The position numbers and the translations under genes were made by a program. Below, piece by piece: positions 7,498-15,634 of a DNA stretch of 30,298 nucleotides. A model generated the notes under the pieces. The model did not search any database and was not told where the DNA came from. It saw nothing but the letters and a program-made list of their open reading frames with translations. The first letter of the stretch is position 1; each line of letters starts with the position of its first letter. Source of the stretch: Bacillota bacterium (GTDB lineage: Bacteria > Bacillota > Clostridia > Lachnospirales > Lachnospiraceae); the NCBI GenBank assembly GCA_023414355.1, contig JAEZOB010000045.1, positions 1-30,298 of the forward strand, written 5' to 3'.

Positions 7498-9408
7498 TTA
7501 TATATCAAGATTCCTTACATATTTCGCGTTAGCCTCGATAAATTCTCTTCTTGGCTCCACCTTATCTCCCATCAGAGTAGTAAAGGTCAGATCGATTTCC
7601 GAGGATTCTTCTTCATCCATGCTGACACGAAGCAAGATTCTCCTCTCCGGATCCATGGTCGTCTCCCACAGCTGCTCAGCATCCATCTCTCCGAGTCCTT
7701 TATAACGTTGAATCTTGTTATTTGAATCTCTTCCGACCTCAGTAAGAATTTGATTTAATTCTTCGTCACTGTAAGCATAACGCACCATTTTATTCTTTTC
7801 AACCTTATAAAGCGGTGGTTGTGCCAGGTAAACATATCCCTGTTTAATTAACTCAGGCATAAAACGGTAGAAAAAGGTCAATAATAAGGTACTGATATGG
7901 GCACCGTCAACGTCGGCATCCGTCATGATGATAATCTTATGATAACGCAACCTATTGATATCGAAATCCTCAGAGATGCCAGTACCAAAAGCTGTAATCA
8001 TTGCCCGGATCTCATTGTTCACTAAAATTTTATCCAAACGAGATTTTTCAACATTCAGAATCTTTCCTCTAAGAGGCAGGATTGCCTGTGTTGCTCTGGT
8101 TCTTGCTGTCTTAGCCGAACCGCCCGCAGAATCACCCTCAACGATATAAATTTCACATTTCGTCGGGTCTTTATCGGAGCAATCTGCTAATTTGCCGGGC
8201 AGACTCATTCCTTCAAGTGCTGTTTTTCTTCTGGTCAAATCCCTTGCTTTTCTTGCCGCATCTCTTGCTCTCTGGGCAAGCACAGACTTCTCGCAAATCA
8301 TCTTGGCAACCTGAGGATTCTGTTCCAGGAAGTAGGTCAGCTGCTCACTTACGATTCCGTCCACTGCTCCTCTGGCTTCACTGTTACCTAACTTCTGTTT
8401 CGTCTGTCCTTCAAACTGAGGCTCAGAAATCTTAATGCTGATAATTGCTGTAAGCCCTTCTCTGATATCTTCGCCGCTAAGATTCTGATCGCTATCCTTT
8501 AAGTATTTCATAGCTCTTGCATAATCATTAAAGGTTTTCGTGATTGCATTTTTAAAACCGGCCAGATGGGTTCCGCCCTCCGGTGTGGTAATATTATTTA
8601 CAAAGCTGTAACAGCCTTCCGTATAGGTATTGTTATGCTGCATTGCTACTTCAACATAGACATTGTCCCTGTTTCCCTCACAATAAATAATCTCCGGATA
8701 CAAGGGATCTTTATGACGATTCAAATACTCCACATACTCCTTAATACCACCGGCATAATGGAATTCTCTTTCTTTCCCTTCCGGCTCTCTTTTATCACGA
8801 AGAATGATTTTGATATTCTTTGTCAGAAATGCCATTTCACGCAATCTCTGCTTTAATACCTCATAATCATAGACTGTTTCCTCAAAAATTTCTTTATCCG
8901 GCAGGAATGTAACTTTCGTACCTCTACAGTCTGATTCACCAATCTCCTCCAGACGTCCGCAAGCTTTTCCTCTTTCATAACGCTGGAAATATTTCTTTCC
9001 GTCAACACAGATTTCTACTGTCAGCCACTCGGAAAGTGCATTTACTACGGAGGCACCTACTCCATGGAGACCACCGGATACCTTATATCCCCCACCTCCG
9101 AATTTGCCGCCGGCATGGAGAATCGTAAATACGACTTCAACAGAAGATATACCCTTTTTCTGATTGATACCAACCGGGATACCTCTTCCGTTATCTATAA
9201 CAGTGATGGAATTATCTTCGTTAATTGTAACATCAATCGTATCGCAGTATCCGGCAAGTGCCTCGTCTACCGCATTATCTACGATTTCATATACCAAGTG
9301 ATGTAATCCCTTGGAGGAAGTGGAGCCGATATACATACCCGGCCGTTTTCTTACTGCCTCTAGCCCCTCCAATATCTGAATTTGATCTGCACCGTATTCA
9401 TTACCCAT
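7498..9408 (-). CDS. gyrB: DNA gyrase subunit B
   Basis: The 636-residue ATPase subunit of gyrase. The GHKL ATPase domain shows E41-IVDNAVDE, D72-NGRGIP and GGLHGVGAS (112-120). The transducer domain follows, then the TOPRIM domain with EGDSAGG (424-430) and the metal-binding DADVDG (497-502), and the terminal QRYKGLGEM block. The start ATG has GGAGG 7 bp upstream. The 180-bp leader between recF and this gene holds inverted repeats, including a CCTCC that could mask the ribosome site. It is followed by gyrA on the same strand. Confidence 0.98.
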   Translation of the reverse strand: MGNEYGADQIQILEGLEAVRKRPGMYIGSTSSKGLHHLVYEIVDNAVDEALAGYCDTIDVTINEDNSITVIDNGRGIPVGINQKKGISSVEVVFTILHAGGKFGGGGYKVSGGLHGVGASVVNALSEWLTVEICVDGKKYFQRYERGKACGRLEEIGESDCRGTKVTFLPDKEIFEETVYDYEVLKQRLREMAFLTKNIKIILRDKREPEGKEREFHYAGGIKEYVEYLNRHKDPLYPEIIYCEGNRDNVYVEVAMQHNNTYTEGCYSFVNNITTPEGGTHLAGFKNAITKTFNDYARAMKYLKDSDQNLSGEDIREGLTAIISIKISEPQFEGQTKQKLGNSEARGAVDGIVSEQLTYFLEQNPQVAKMICEKSVLAQRARDAARKARDLTRRKTALEGMSLPGKLADCSDKDPTKCEIYIVEGDSAGGSAKTARTRATQAILPLRGKILNVEKSRLDKILVNNEIRAMITAFGTGISEDFDINRLRYHKIIIMTDADVDGAHISTLLLTFFYRFMPELIKQGYVYLAQPPLYKVEKNKMVRYAYSDEELNQILTEVGRDSNNKIQRYKGLGEMDAEQLWETTMDPERRILLRVSMDEEESSEIDLTFTTLMGDKVEPRREFIEANAKYVRNLDI

Positions 9409-9588
9409 GCTTATTCCTCCAATTTTTTAGGAGGATTTCACCTCCGTACTATAAACTGCATGATTTTACCTGTATAAAGCTTCTATTTTGGATCGTTCTG
9501 ATACTTATAGAATGATTGAAACACTTCGATACATACCCGATAGAGTCGGGCCCAAATGTTCGGGAGAAATTTGGTGTTTTAAACTTCT
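9409..9588 (-). promoter_or_regulatory. gyrB leader with anti-SD-like element and hairpins
   Basis: On the minus strand the order is GGAGG (9441-9445), CCTCC (9430-9434), then the gyrB Shine-Dalgarno GGAGG (9416-9420). The middle CCTCC can pair with either GGAGG, giving a possible on/off structure. Further upstream CCCGA-ctcta-TCGGG (9536-9550) and CCAAAT...ATTTGG (9552-9574) are two overlapping small hairpins. No confident promoter was found, and no remB/DUF370 gene is present in this gap. Regulation is inference. Confidence 0.35.
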
Positions 9589-10671
9589 TTACACATTTAT
9601 TACTGTTCCGTTTATCACATGAAAGACCTGATGATGCTTCATATTATGATTAATGAATTCCTCAAGTCCCGTACAAGTAATCATCGTCTGAATATCACCT
9701 ATACTGTCCAGCAGATGTGTCTGCCTTTGTCTATCCAGTTCAGATAAAACATCATCCAAAAGAAGAATTGGATTTTCCTTTATAATCGATTTCACCAGCT
9801 CTATTTCTGCCAGCTTACAGGAAAGGGCTGCTGTCCGCTGTTGCCCCTGGGAACCATATTTTCGTATATCTATCGTACCCAGTAGAAAACAAAGATCATC
9901 TCTGTGAGGGCCAACATGTGTCATCTTAAGTAAGAGATCTTTCTCCGTGGAGCGTTTTAATCGGTTCTCGAATTCTGAACCAGTTACATTCGGCTCATAT
10001 TTCAGAGTCAACTCTTCCTTACCACCGGTAAGTTTTTTATGTATTTCTCCTACCAGTTCATTTAGCCGAAGAATAAAATTTTCTCTTGTCTCAATAATCT
10101 TTCGACCATATTCTATTATTTTGTCATCCCATAGATAAAGTGTATCCAATAAACTCCTATTGTTAACAATCTGTTTGAGTAAATTATTCCTTTGTTCCAA
10201 TGCTTTATTATAATTTGTCAGATTACTAAGATATATCTTATCCAGCTGACAAAGCTCTAAATCCAAGAATCTACGACGTTCTGCCGGTCCGTTTTTTATA
10301 ATATAAAGGTCCTCCGGCGAAAAAAACACAAGGTTTAGCATTCCAAATAATTCACCTTGTTTTTTGATTGGAATACCGTCTATGGCAACTCCCTTAGCTT
10401 TATTTTTTTTTATATGCAAATCAATCCTATGAGGAATCTGATTTTTTTCTAGAATAATCCTGACATGAGCCTCTTCTGCTTCAAACCTTATCATCTCCCG
10501 GTCCTTACTTCCCCGATGAGATTTTGTGGTTCCACACAAATAAATTGCTTCAAGAATATTCGTTTTTCCCTGAGCATTTTCTCCATACAGGATATTGGTA
10601 CCGTTATGAAATTGCATGGAAAGATCACTATAATTTCGATAATCCTTCAATTCTAAAGATTTTACAATCAT
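9589..10671 (-). CDS. recF: DNA replication and repair protein RecF
   Basis: A 360-residue SMC-like ATPase that helps RecO/RecR load RecA at gaps. The Walker A motif is GENAQGKTN (30-38), the signature region is YGSQGQQRTAAL, and Walker B is LLLDDVLSELD near the C-terminus. The N-terminus (MIVKSLELKDYRNY) is typical. It follows the S4 gene by 34 bp and belongs to the dnaN-S4-recF-gyrB-gyrA series. Confidence 0.97.
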   Translation of the reverse strand: MIVKSLELKDYRNYSDLSMQFHNGTNILYGENAQGKTNILEAIYLCGTTKSHRGSKDREMIRFEAEEAHVRIILEKNQIPHRIDLHIKKNKAKGVAIDGIPIKKQGELFGMLNLVFFSPEDLYIIKNGPAERRRFLDLELCQLDKIYLSNLTNYNKALEQRNNLLKQIVNNRSLLDTLYLWDDKIIEYGRKIIETRENFILRLNELVGEIHKKLTGGKEELTLKYEPNVTGSEFENRLKRSTEKDLLLKMTHVGPHRDDLCFLLGTIDIRKYGSQGQQRTAALSCKLAEIELVKSIIKENPILLLDDVLSELDRQRQTHLLDSIGDIQTMITCTGLEEFINHNMKHHQVFHVINGTVINV

Positions 10672-10705
10672 ATTCGCACCAACATACCTCTTTTTTAATT
10701 AATAA

Positions 10706-10915
10706 TTATTTGATAATTCGTATCTGTTCTCCTTGAAAAGCTACGATATCTCCGTCATAAAGTTTTTTTCCTCTTTGAAGCTCAACCGTTCCGTTTACTT
10801 TAACCTTACCATCCAGAATTTCATTCTTTGCATCTACACCTGAATCAACAAGACCTGCTGCCTTTAGAGCTTGTCCGAGCTTGATATACTCTTCCCTTAA
10901 TTTTATTTCCTGCAT
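10706..10915 (-). CDS. yaaA: S4-domain RNA-binding protein (YaaA/RlbA type)
   Basis: A 69-residue protein consisting of little more than an S4 RNA-binding fold: KLGQALKAAGLVDSGVDAKNEILDGKVKVNG, then a short beta hairpin RGKKLYDGDIV. This small protein is always found between dnaN and recF in Firmicutes and is thought to act in ribosome biogenesis. The start ATG has GGAG 5 bp upstream. The preceding gap to dnaN is unusually long (482 bp) and contains a large foldback structure. Confidence 0.92.
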   Translation of the reverse strand: MQEIKLREEYIKLGQALKAAGLVDSGVDAKNEILDGKVKVNGTVELQRGKKLYDGDIVAFQGEQIRIIK

Positions 10916-11397
10916 ATTGCTCCAATCTGCGTTCCTTGCACGCTGCTGATTTATCTTGAATCTAAGGATAATTTATTAACAAATATTAGCAGAATAAATA
11001 CCTGCTGATATAGACAACTATATTATTGCGATAGTAGATCTATAGTCTGGTTGATGTAATCAACTGTTTTATTTTTGTGGTAATAGATATTTGATTCATA
11101 AAAACTGCTATATTTTCTTTACGTTATCAAACAAAAGGTCCGGCTGTTCAGCCGGATCACCTGTAGAAGAAAGCCTCTGGAAAGTAAACTTTCCGAGAGC
11201 TTTCTTTTGCAGGTGTATCCTGTCACCGTAGGTAACAGGACCTTTTTTCTTTTAAACCGGGAATGAAACTCTTTATTGTTTAACCTTTATTATAAAAATC
11301 TTTGTTGTGATTATCCTGACAACTATAATCCTATCAGCTATGTTCGTAGTTTATATACTCCTAGCTGCTCTTATCGTTACTACTATAATCCTTGATT
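10916..11397. other. 482-bp gap between dnaN and the S4 gene; no protein gene
   Basis: No reading frame is convincing. Besides the branched foldback at 11133-11248 the gap holds a perfect palindrome, GTTGAT-gta-ATCAAC (11050-11064), followed by T-rich sequence, a short stem AGCAG/CTGCT (near 10987-11005), and two copies of CTATAATCCT near 11322-11392. The AT-rich flanks show no clear promoter. Confidence 0.6.
11133..11248. ncRNA. Branched (cloverleaf-like) foldback element
   Basis: The closing stem is AAAAGGTCC (11133-11141) with GGACCTTTT (11238-11246). Inside are three hairpins: TCCGGCT-gttc-AGCCGGA (11139-11156); a long arm CACCTG/CAGGTG (11158-11163 with 11210-11215) continued by AAGAAAGC/GCTTTCTT and GGAAAGT/ACTTTCC; and CCTGTCACC/GGTAACAGG (11219-11239, one mismatch). 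On the plus strand it ends in TTTTTTCTTTT; on the minus strand in a weaker TTTTGTTT. It could be an elaborate dnaN terminator, a structured small RNA or a small palindromic mobile element. The pairing is seen; the function is unknown. Confidence 0.5.
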
Positions 11398-12507
11398 TTA
11401 TGCCGTCACATTAATGTTTACTGGCAATATCAAATAGATATAGGTTTGATCCTTATCCCTTAGGAAGCAGGGTGCTTTCGCATTGATCAAATAAATATCA
11501 ACTGTCTCATCATCTATGACACGCAGCGCATCCAGAAGAAATTTTGGATTAAAGCCTATTACGATGTCTTTACCCTCCAGTGTAATATCTATTTCTTCGT
11601 TCATGGATCCGATGGCGGTATTGATCTTTAGTTCAAAATTATTATTTTTAATATCAATGATAATCGGCTTCTTATCTGTCTCTCTGATGAGCAGGGATGC
11701 TCTCTCGATACAGCTTTGAAGTTCTTTTTTATTAATGCTTACCTTTGTCTCATAATCACTGGAAAGCATTTGGTCGATTCTGTAATATTCACCTTCGATG
11801 AGTCTTGTCAGAACTACGGTATCATCAAATTCAAACAATGCATGCTTCTCCGTAAAGAAGATCTGTACCATGGAAGATACTTCTCCTGATAGAATCTTGC
11901 TGATTTCATTCAAAGTCTTTCCCGGAACGATTACTTTCCTGTTCTCGTAGGAATCCTTCATAAAAATCTTTCGAATGGAGATTCTATGTCCATCAAGTGA
12001 AATAACCCTGAGCTCATTGTCCTTGATTTCAAAAAGTTCACCTGTCATAATTTTATTACTTTCATTATCCGAGATGGAAAATACAGTCTGTCTTATAACT
12101 TCCTTTAAGGTAAACTGCGATAATACAACAGCATTTTCCTTCTCTATCTTCGGAAGGCTTGGGAACTCTTCCCCTGATCTGCCTGAAATAGAAAACTTTG
12201 CTTTCTCACAGATAATTTCTGTCATATAATTATTATCCGTTGTTATACTGACCTCATTCTCAGGAAGTCGACGTACAATTTCTGAAAATATCTTTGCATT
12301 CAGAGCAACGGTTCCATTTTCTACTACCTTGCCTTTTACGATTGTCTCAATACCAAGTTCCATATCATTTGCTGTAAGCTTAATGCAATCTTCCGATGCT
12401 TCAATAATGAGACATTCCAAGATAGGCATAGTTGATTTTACCGGTACTGCCTTTAGTACAATATTAACACCGTTTAAAAGATCCGATTTTTGACATTGGA
12501 TTTTCAT
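11398..12507 (-). CDS. dnaN: DNA polymerase III beta subunit (sliding clamp)
   Basis: A 369-residue protein of normal clamp length, with three repeated clamp folds. It dimerises into a ring that tethers polymerase to DNA. Recognisable parts are the N-terminal MKIQCQKSDLLNGVNIVLKAV, LPKIEKENAVVL in the second domain, and the C-terminal LLDALRVIDDETVDIYL and YLILPV. AGGGAG lies about 12 bp before the ATG. It is separated from dnaA by 384 bp with DnaA boxes, and from the S4 gene by a long structured gap. Confidence 0.97.
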   Translation of the reverse strand: MKIQCQKSDLLNGVNIVLKAVPVKSTMPILECLIIEASEDCIKLTANDMELGIETIVKGKVVENGTVALNAKIFSEIVRRLPENEVSITTDNNYMTEIICEKAKFSISGRSGEEFPSLPKIEKENAVVLSQFTLKEVIRQTVFSISDNESNKIMTGELFEIKDNELRVISLDGHRISIRKIFMKDSYENRKVIVPGKTLNEISKILSGEVSSMVQIFFTEKHALFEFDDTVVLTRLIEGEYYRIDQMLSSDYETKVSINKKELQSCIERASLLIRETDKKPIIIDIKNNNFELKINTAIGSMNEEIDITLEGKDIVIGFNPKFLLDALRVIDDETVDIYLINAKAPCFLRDKDQTYIYLILPVNINVTA

Positions 12508-12891
12508 CTGTGTATAATCTCCCTTCGCGCACTTGATATAAATATATTAAAGATTCTTAGTAATCTTATTAATAAGGGGTGTGAATTTGTTGATATCTGT
12601 GTTTTTGCCTTAAGAATCAAGAAGTTAAGAGCATTCATAGATTGTTGTATTTCATCCTAAAACCTGTGGAAAAGGAAATGGATAATTATATGTAAAAAAT
12701 CTACAAAAAGTATAATAACAAAATATCAACCTTTTATCAACTGCTTATCAACAGATTATCATCAATGTATTCTTCCATAGATGATTTTTATCAGGAAAGA
12801 ACATGACGTGATCAACTTATACTTGAAGTCAGGTATTATCAATTCAAGCTGAGAGCTTTCTTATCTATTATATGAAACTTCTTTATTCATC
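12508..12891. other. dnaA-dnaN gap: second DnaA-box cluster and AT-rich segment of oriC
   Basis: Boxes close to TTATCCACA occur at 12665-12673 (TGTGGAAAA, reverse), 12734-12742 (TTATCAACT), 12745-12753 (TTATCAACA) and 12756-12764 (TTATCATCA), with a weaker ATATCAACC at 12723. The segment 12680-12730 is very AT-rich and could be the unwinding element. In Bacillus-type bipartite origins the unwinding site lies on this side of dnaA. No gene is present. The dnaN promoter must be here but is not obvious. Confidence 0.6.
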
Positions 12892-14250
12892 TTACTCCGG
12901 ATTAATCTTCTTAATTAATACATCGATTGTGTTATGTAAAGATGAATCTGATGCGATATCACCGGCTACTTTATCATAACCATGTAGCACAGTTGAATGG
13001 TCACGATTTCCGAGACTTTTACCAATTTCAGTTACAGAAAGATCTGTTAAGCGGCGGCAGAGATACATGACAATCTGTCTTGGATAAGAGATATTTCTGC
13101 TCTTATCCTTAGAATAGATTTCAGCTGGTGTTAAATTATGATGCTCTGCTACTACATCTACAATAAGTTCTACAGTAATAACTTTTTTCTCGTTCGGCGA
13201 AATAATGTCCTGTAAAGCTTCCTCAGCAAGTAAAAGGTTTAAATCTCTTTTCTTAAGCCTTGAGAAAGCGACAATCTTAGTTAAAGCACCCTCTAATTCA
13301 CGAATATTTGATTTTATATTCGTAGCGATATAACGAAGAACCTCTTCGTCAATCTTTAAACCGTCCAGTTCCTCTTTTTTGCGCAAAATAGCCATCCTTG
13401 TTTCATAATCGGGGGACTGGATATCTGCAAGAAGGCCATGTTCAAAACGCGAACGAAGCCTGTCCTCTAAAGTAAGCATTTCCTTTGGAGGGCGATCACT
13501 GGAGATAATAATTTGTTTTTTAGATTCGTGAAGGGTATTAAAGGTATGGAAAAATTCCTCCTGAGTTCTTTCTTTTCCTATTATAAACTGAATATCGTCA
13601 ATTAAAAGAATATCGATAGAACGATATTTTTCCCGGAATTGTGTAGTTGTATTCTTCTGAATAGCATCAATCAGCTCATTAGTGAATTTCTCGCTGGTAA
13701 CATAAAGAACCTTAGTATCAGGATTCTGATTAAGGACAAAATGTGCGATTGAATGCATCAGATGCGTCTTACCCAGACCAACACCGCCATAAATAAAAAG
13801 CGGGTTATAGATTTCACCCGGATTTTCTGCAACAGCCAGTGCTGCCGCTCTGGCAAACTCATTATTGCCGCCTACCACAAATGTATCAAAGGTATAACGG
13901 GCATTTAAAAAATTAAGACCGTTGCTGTTATTCTTTTTTTTCGCAACGACCGGCTCCGGTACATTTTCAATGGAATCTATCTGGCTTTGAAGAACAAACC
14001 GAATATCATAAGGTTCATTCATAATTTCCTCAATTGAAACTTTTAACAATAATTCATATTTATTACGGATGATATTGATACTCGGAGGACCGATTCGCTC
14101 ATCATTGATCAGAATAGTGATGACATGATCCTTCACGTCATAAACCTTTAGTGGTTTTAACCAGGTATTATATGATACATCGGTTATTCCATATTCTGAT
14201 ATTAGATATTTTAAAATGTCGTCCCATTTAGATTGAATTAAATTCTTCAT
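12892..14250 (-). CDS. dnaA: Chromosomal replication initiator DnaA
   Basis: A 452-residue AAA+ initiator. Domain I is at 1-85, a short linker follows, and the ATPase domain has Walker A GGVGLGKT (155-162) and Walker B LLIDDIQF. The C-terminal DNA-binding helix-turn-helix contains the signature LTDLSVTEIGKSLGNRDHSTVLHG. The start chosen is the ATG at 14250, because GGAGG lies 5 bp upstream; an in-frame ATG and TTG just upstream overlap that ribosome site. DnaA-box clusters flank the gene on both sides, allowing autoregulation. Confidence 0.98.
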   Translation of the reverse strand: MKNLIQSKWDDILKYLISEYGITDVSYNTWLKPLKVYDVKDHVITILINDERIGPPSINIIRNKYELLLKVSIEEIMNEPYDIRFVLQSQIDSIENVPEPVVAKKKNNSNGLNFLNARYTFDTFVVGGNNEFARAAALAVAENPGEIYNPLFIYGGVGLGKTHLMHSIAHFVLNQNPDTKVLYVTSEKFTNELIDAIQKNTTTQFREKYRSIDILLIDDIQFIIGKERTQEEFFHTFNTLHESKKQIIISSDRPPKEMLTLEDRLRSRFEHGLLADIQSPDYETRMAILRKKEELDGLKIDEEVLRYIATNIKSNIRELEGALTKIVAFSRLKKRDLNLLLAEEALQDIISPNEKKVITVELIVDVVAEHHNLTPAEIYSKDKSRNISYPRQIVMYLCRRLTDLSVTEIGKSLGNRDHSTVLHGYDKVAGDIASDSSLHNTIDVLIKKINPE

Positions 14251-14282
14251 TGTTGCCTCCATCAATACTCACATAGATATAT

Positions 14283-14309
14283 ATTATAACAAAATTATTA
14301 AATTTTCAA
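14283..14309 (-). promoter_or_regulatory. Probable dnaA promoter
   Basis: On the minus strand there are TATAAT (14283-14288) and TTGAAA (14304-14309), separated by 15 bp, which is shorter than ideal. They lie 33 bp upstream of the dnaA start and next to the DnaA box at 14334, so DnaA could repress its own gene. Confidence 0.5.
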
Positions 14310-14573
14310 TGGTTATTATGCCTTCTTTTTTCCTGTGGATATAGATCAGACAAACAGAAGCGATAATTTATCCTGTGTGGAAACAGTGGATAAGGAAATG
14401 AACAATAGGAACAATGCAATAATGTGAATAAATGCGAAGAATCTGAAGCTATAATATAAAAAGAATAACTATTTATCCACAGAAGAATAATACTTATCAA
14501 CATATCTCTTATATATAAGGAAGAAACAGAACTATTCACATGATGTTAATAAACACCAAAGCAAAATATTTAC

Positions 14574-14602
14574 TTGACTGAAAAAGGTATTGCGCATATA
14601 AT
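14574..14602 (+). promoter_or_regulatory. rpmH operon promoter
   Basis: TTGACT (14574-14579), a 17-bp spacer and a perfect TATAAT (14597-14602). Transcription would start near 14609, giving a leader of about 140 nt before rpmH. A DnaA-box-like CTATTCACA is at 14532-14540, close upstream. Confidence 0.85.
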
Positions 14603-14667
14603 AGACGTGATATTCCAAAATACCATACTTGGCGAATTGCGCAGGTAATTCCTAATGCTATGGAATA

Positions 14668-14686
14668 CTCCCAATACAATTGGGAG
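14668..14686 (+). promoter_or_regulatory. Hairpin in the rpmH leader
   Basis: CTCCCAAT-aca-ATTGGGAG is a perfect 8-bp stem with a 3-nt loop. It has no T-run, so it is not a terminator. Its 3' arm runs into GGGAGGTGA, a ribosome-site-like sequence with no start codon after it. It may regulate or stabilise the L34 mRNA. Confidence 0.5.
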
Positions 14687-14748
14687 GTGAAAGATAGATA
14701 AAATTCGCTAATCTATAATACGGTGCAATGAAAAGGAGGTGCATAGCA

Positions 14749-14883
14749 ATGAAAATGACATTCCAACCGAAAAAGAGATCTCATTCCAAGGTACACGGAT
14801 TTAGAGCAAGAATGGCTACAGCAAGCGGCAGAAAGGTTTTATCTGCAAGAAGAGCTAAAGGAAGAAAGACGTTATCTGCATAG
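14749..14883 (+). CDS. rpmH: 50S ribosomal protein L34
   Basis: A 44-residue, very basic protein beginning MKMTFQPKKRSHSKVHGFRA, with RMATASGRKVLSARRAKGRK following, the standard L34 sequence and length. A strong AAAGGAGGTG precedes the ATG. It is the first gene of the rightward operon. A weak hairpin terminator right after the stop codon probably lets only a fraction of transcripts continue into rnpA, giving more L34 than RNase P protein. Confidence 0.98.
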   Translation: MKMTFQPKKRSHSKVHGFRARMATASGRKVLSARRAKGRKTLSA

Positions 14884-14907
14884 GTCGCAATTATGTGGCC
14901 TTTTCTT
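14883..14907 (+). terminator. Leaky terminator between rpmH and rnpA
   Basis: GGTCGC-aattat-GTGGCC (14883-14900) can form six pairs, two of them G-U, followed by TTTTCTT. A second inverted repeat, TCTATGC/GCATAGA (14907-14929), follows before the rnpA ribosome site. A partial terminator here fits the different needs for L34 and RnpA. Confidence 0.5.
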
Positions 14908-14950
14908 CTATGCATAGCAGTTGCATAGAAAGTTTAGGGGCAACCAATCA

Positions 14951-15292
14951 ATGAAACAGTCAGAGGCATTAAGAAGTAACGAGGATTTTAAAGAAATATA
15001 CCGTACCGGAAAATCATATGCGAATAAATATTTGATCATGTATGTAAAAGGAAACGATACAGGTAAAAACCGAATTGGAATATCGGTTAGTAAGAAAGTC
15101 GGAAATAGTGTAATTAGGCACAGAATAACAAGATTGATCAGAGAAAGCTATCGATTATCGGAAGATAGCTTTTTGAGCGGATTAGATATCATCGTTGTCG
15201 CCAGAGTCGGCGCAAAAGGAAAAAATTATAACGAGATTGAAAGTGCATTGTTACACTTAAGAAAGCTCCATAAGATCGAAAAATGTGACTGA
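14951..15292 (+). CDS. rnpA: Ribonuclease P protein component
   Basis: A 113-residue basic protein, the protein partner of the RNase P RNA in tRNA 5' maturation. The conserved RNR-type helix appears as GNSVIRHRITRLIRESYR, after the core RIGISVSKKVG. The ATG at 14951 (MKQSEALRSNEDFKEIY) is chosen because it matches the family's N-terminus and has AGGGG about 10 bp upstream; a TTG at 14921 in the same frame would add ten atypical residues. It is followed by yidD after 68 bp. Confidence 0.96.
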   Translation: MKQSEALRSNEDFKEIYRTGKSYANKYLIMYVKGNDTGKNRIGISVSKKVGNSVIRHRITRLIRESYRLSEDSFLSGLDIIVVARVGAKGKNYNEIESALLHLRKLHKIEKCD

Positions 15293-15360
15293 ATAGTTGC
15301 AAGCAAGTTACTGAGAACATCTGAACTGGTATAGAGAAGTATAGTTGTAGGGGTATAGAA

Positions 15361-15579
15361 GTGATTATTAAGAAAATACTTATATTTATGATAAATGTTT
15401 ATCGAAAATATATATCTCCTCTTAAAAGAACACCTAGTTGTATCTATACGCCTACCTGCTCTTTATATGCCATAGAAGCATTGGAAAAGTATGGTGCTTT
15501 CAAAGGAACATATTTGGCTGTAAGAAGGGTCTTAAGGTGTCACCCCTTCCATAAAGGAGGATACGACCCCGTTCCGTAG
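15361..15579 (+). CDS. yidD: Membrane protein insertion efficiency factor YidD
   Basis: A 72-residue protein with a short amphipathic N-terminus and the family core YRKYISPLKRTPSCIYTPTCSLYAIEALEKYG, then RRVLRCHPFHKGGYDPVP at the end. Length and ending are standard. It assists YidC-dependent insertion of membrane proteins. The start is GTG, with TAGGGG about 9 bp upstream. It lies between rnpA and yidC as in most bacteria. Confidence 0.95.
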   Translation: MIIKKILIFMINVYRKYISPLKRTPSCIYTPTCSLYAIEALEKYGAFKGTYLAVRRVLRCHPFHKGGYDPVP

Positions 15580-15634
15580 TCCACGACTAAAACAGTTATG
15601 TCTGGTGGACAGCAGCTCTAAGGAGGAAAAATAA

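Larger units (their letters stand above)
14251..14748. other. oriC: Replication origin segment between dnaA and rpmH
   Basis: DnaA boxes (consensus TTATCCACA) are a perfect one at 14473-14481; one-mismatch copies TGTGGATAT 14334-14342, AGTGGATAA 14385-14393, TGTGAATAA 14423-14431 and TTATCAACA 14494-14502; and weaker ones at 14368, 14376 and 14532. The surrounding DNA is AT-rich. Genes diverge from here on both sides (dnaA leftward, rpmH rightward), which marks the origin. An open frame through 14306-14539 on the minus strand is an artefact of this DNA, not a gene. Confidence 0.85.

Noticed and set aside
11133..11248. Known riboswitch or CRISPR-like repeat
   Set aside because: The branched fold does not match any riboswitch consensus I recognise, and there is no spacer-repeat periodicity; it is listed only as an unclassified structured element.
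14306..14539. Minus-strand frame upstream of dnaA
   Set aside because: It consists of origin DNA with DnaA boxes and the dnaA promoter, with no ribosome site and no recognisable protein.
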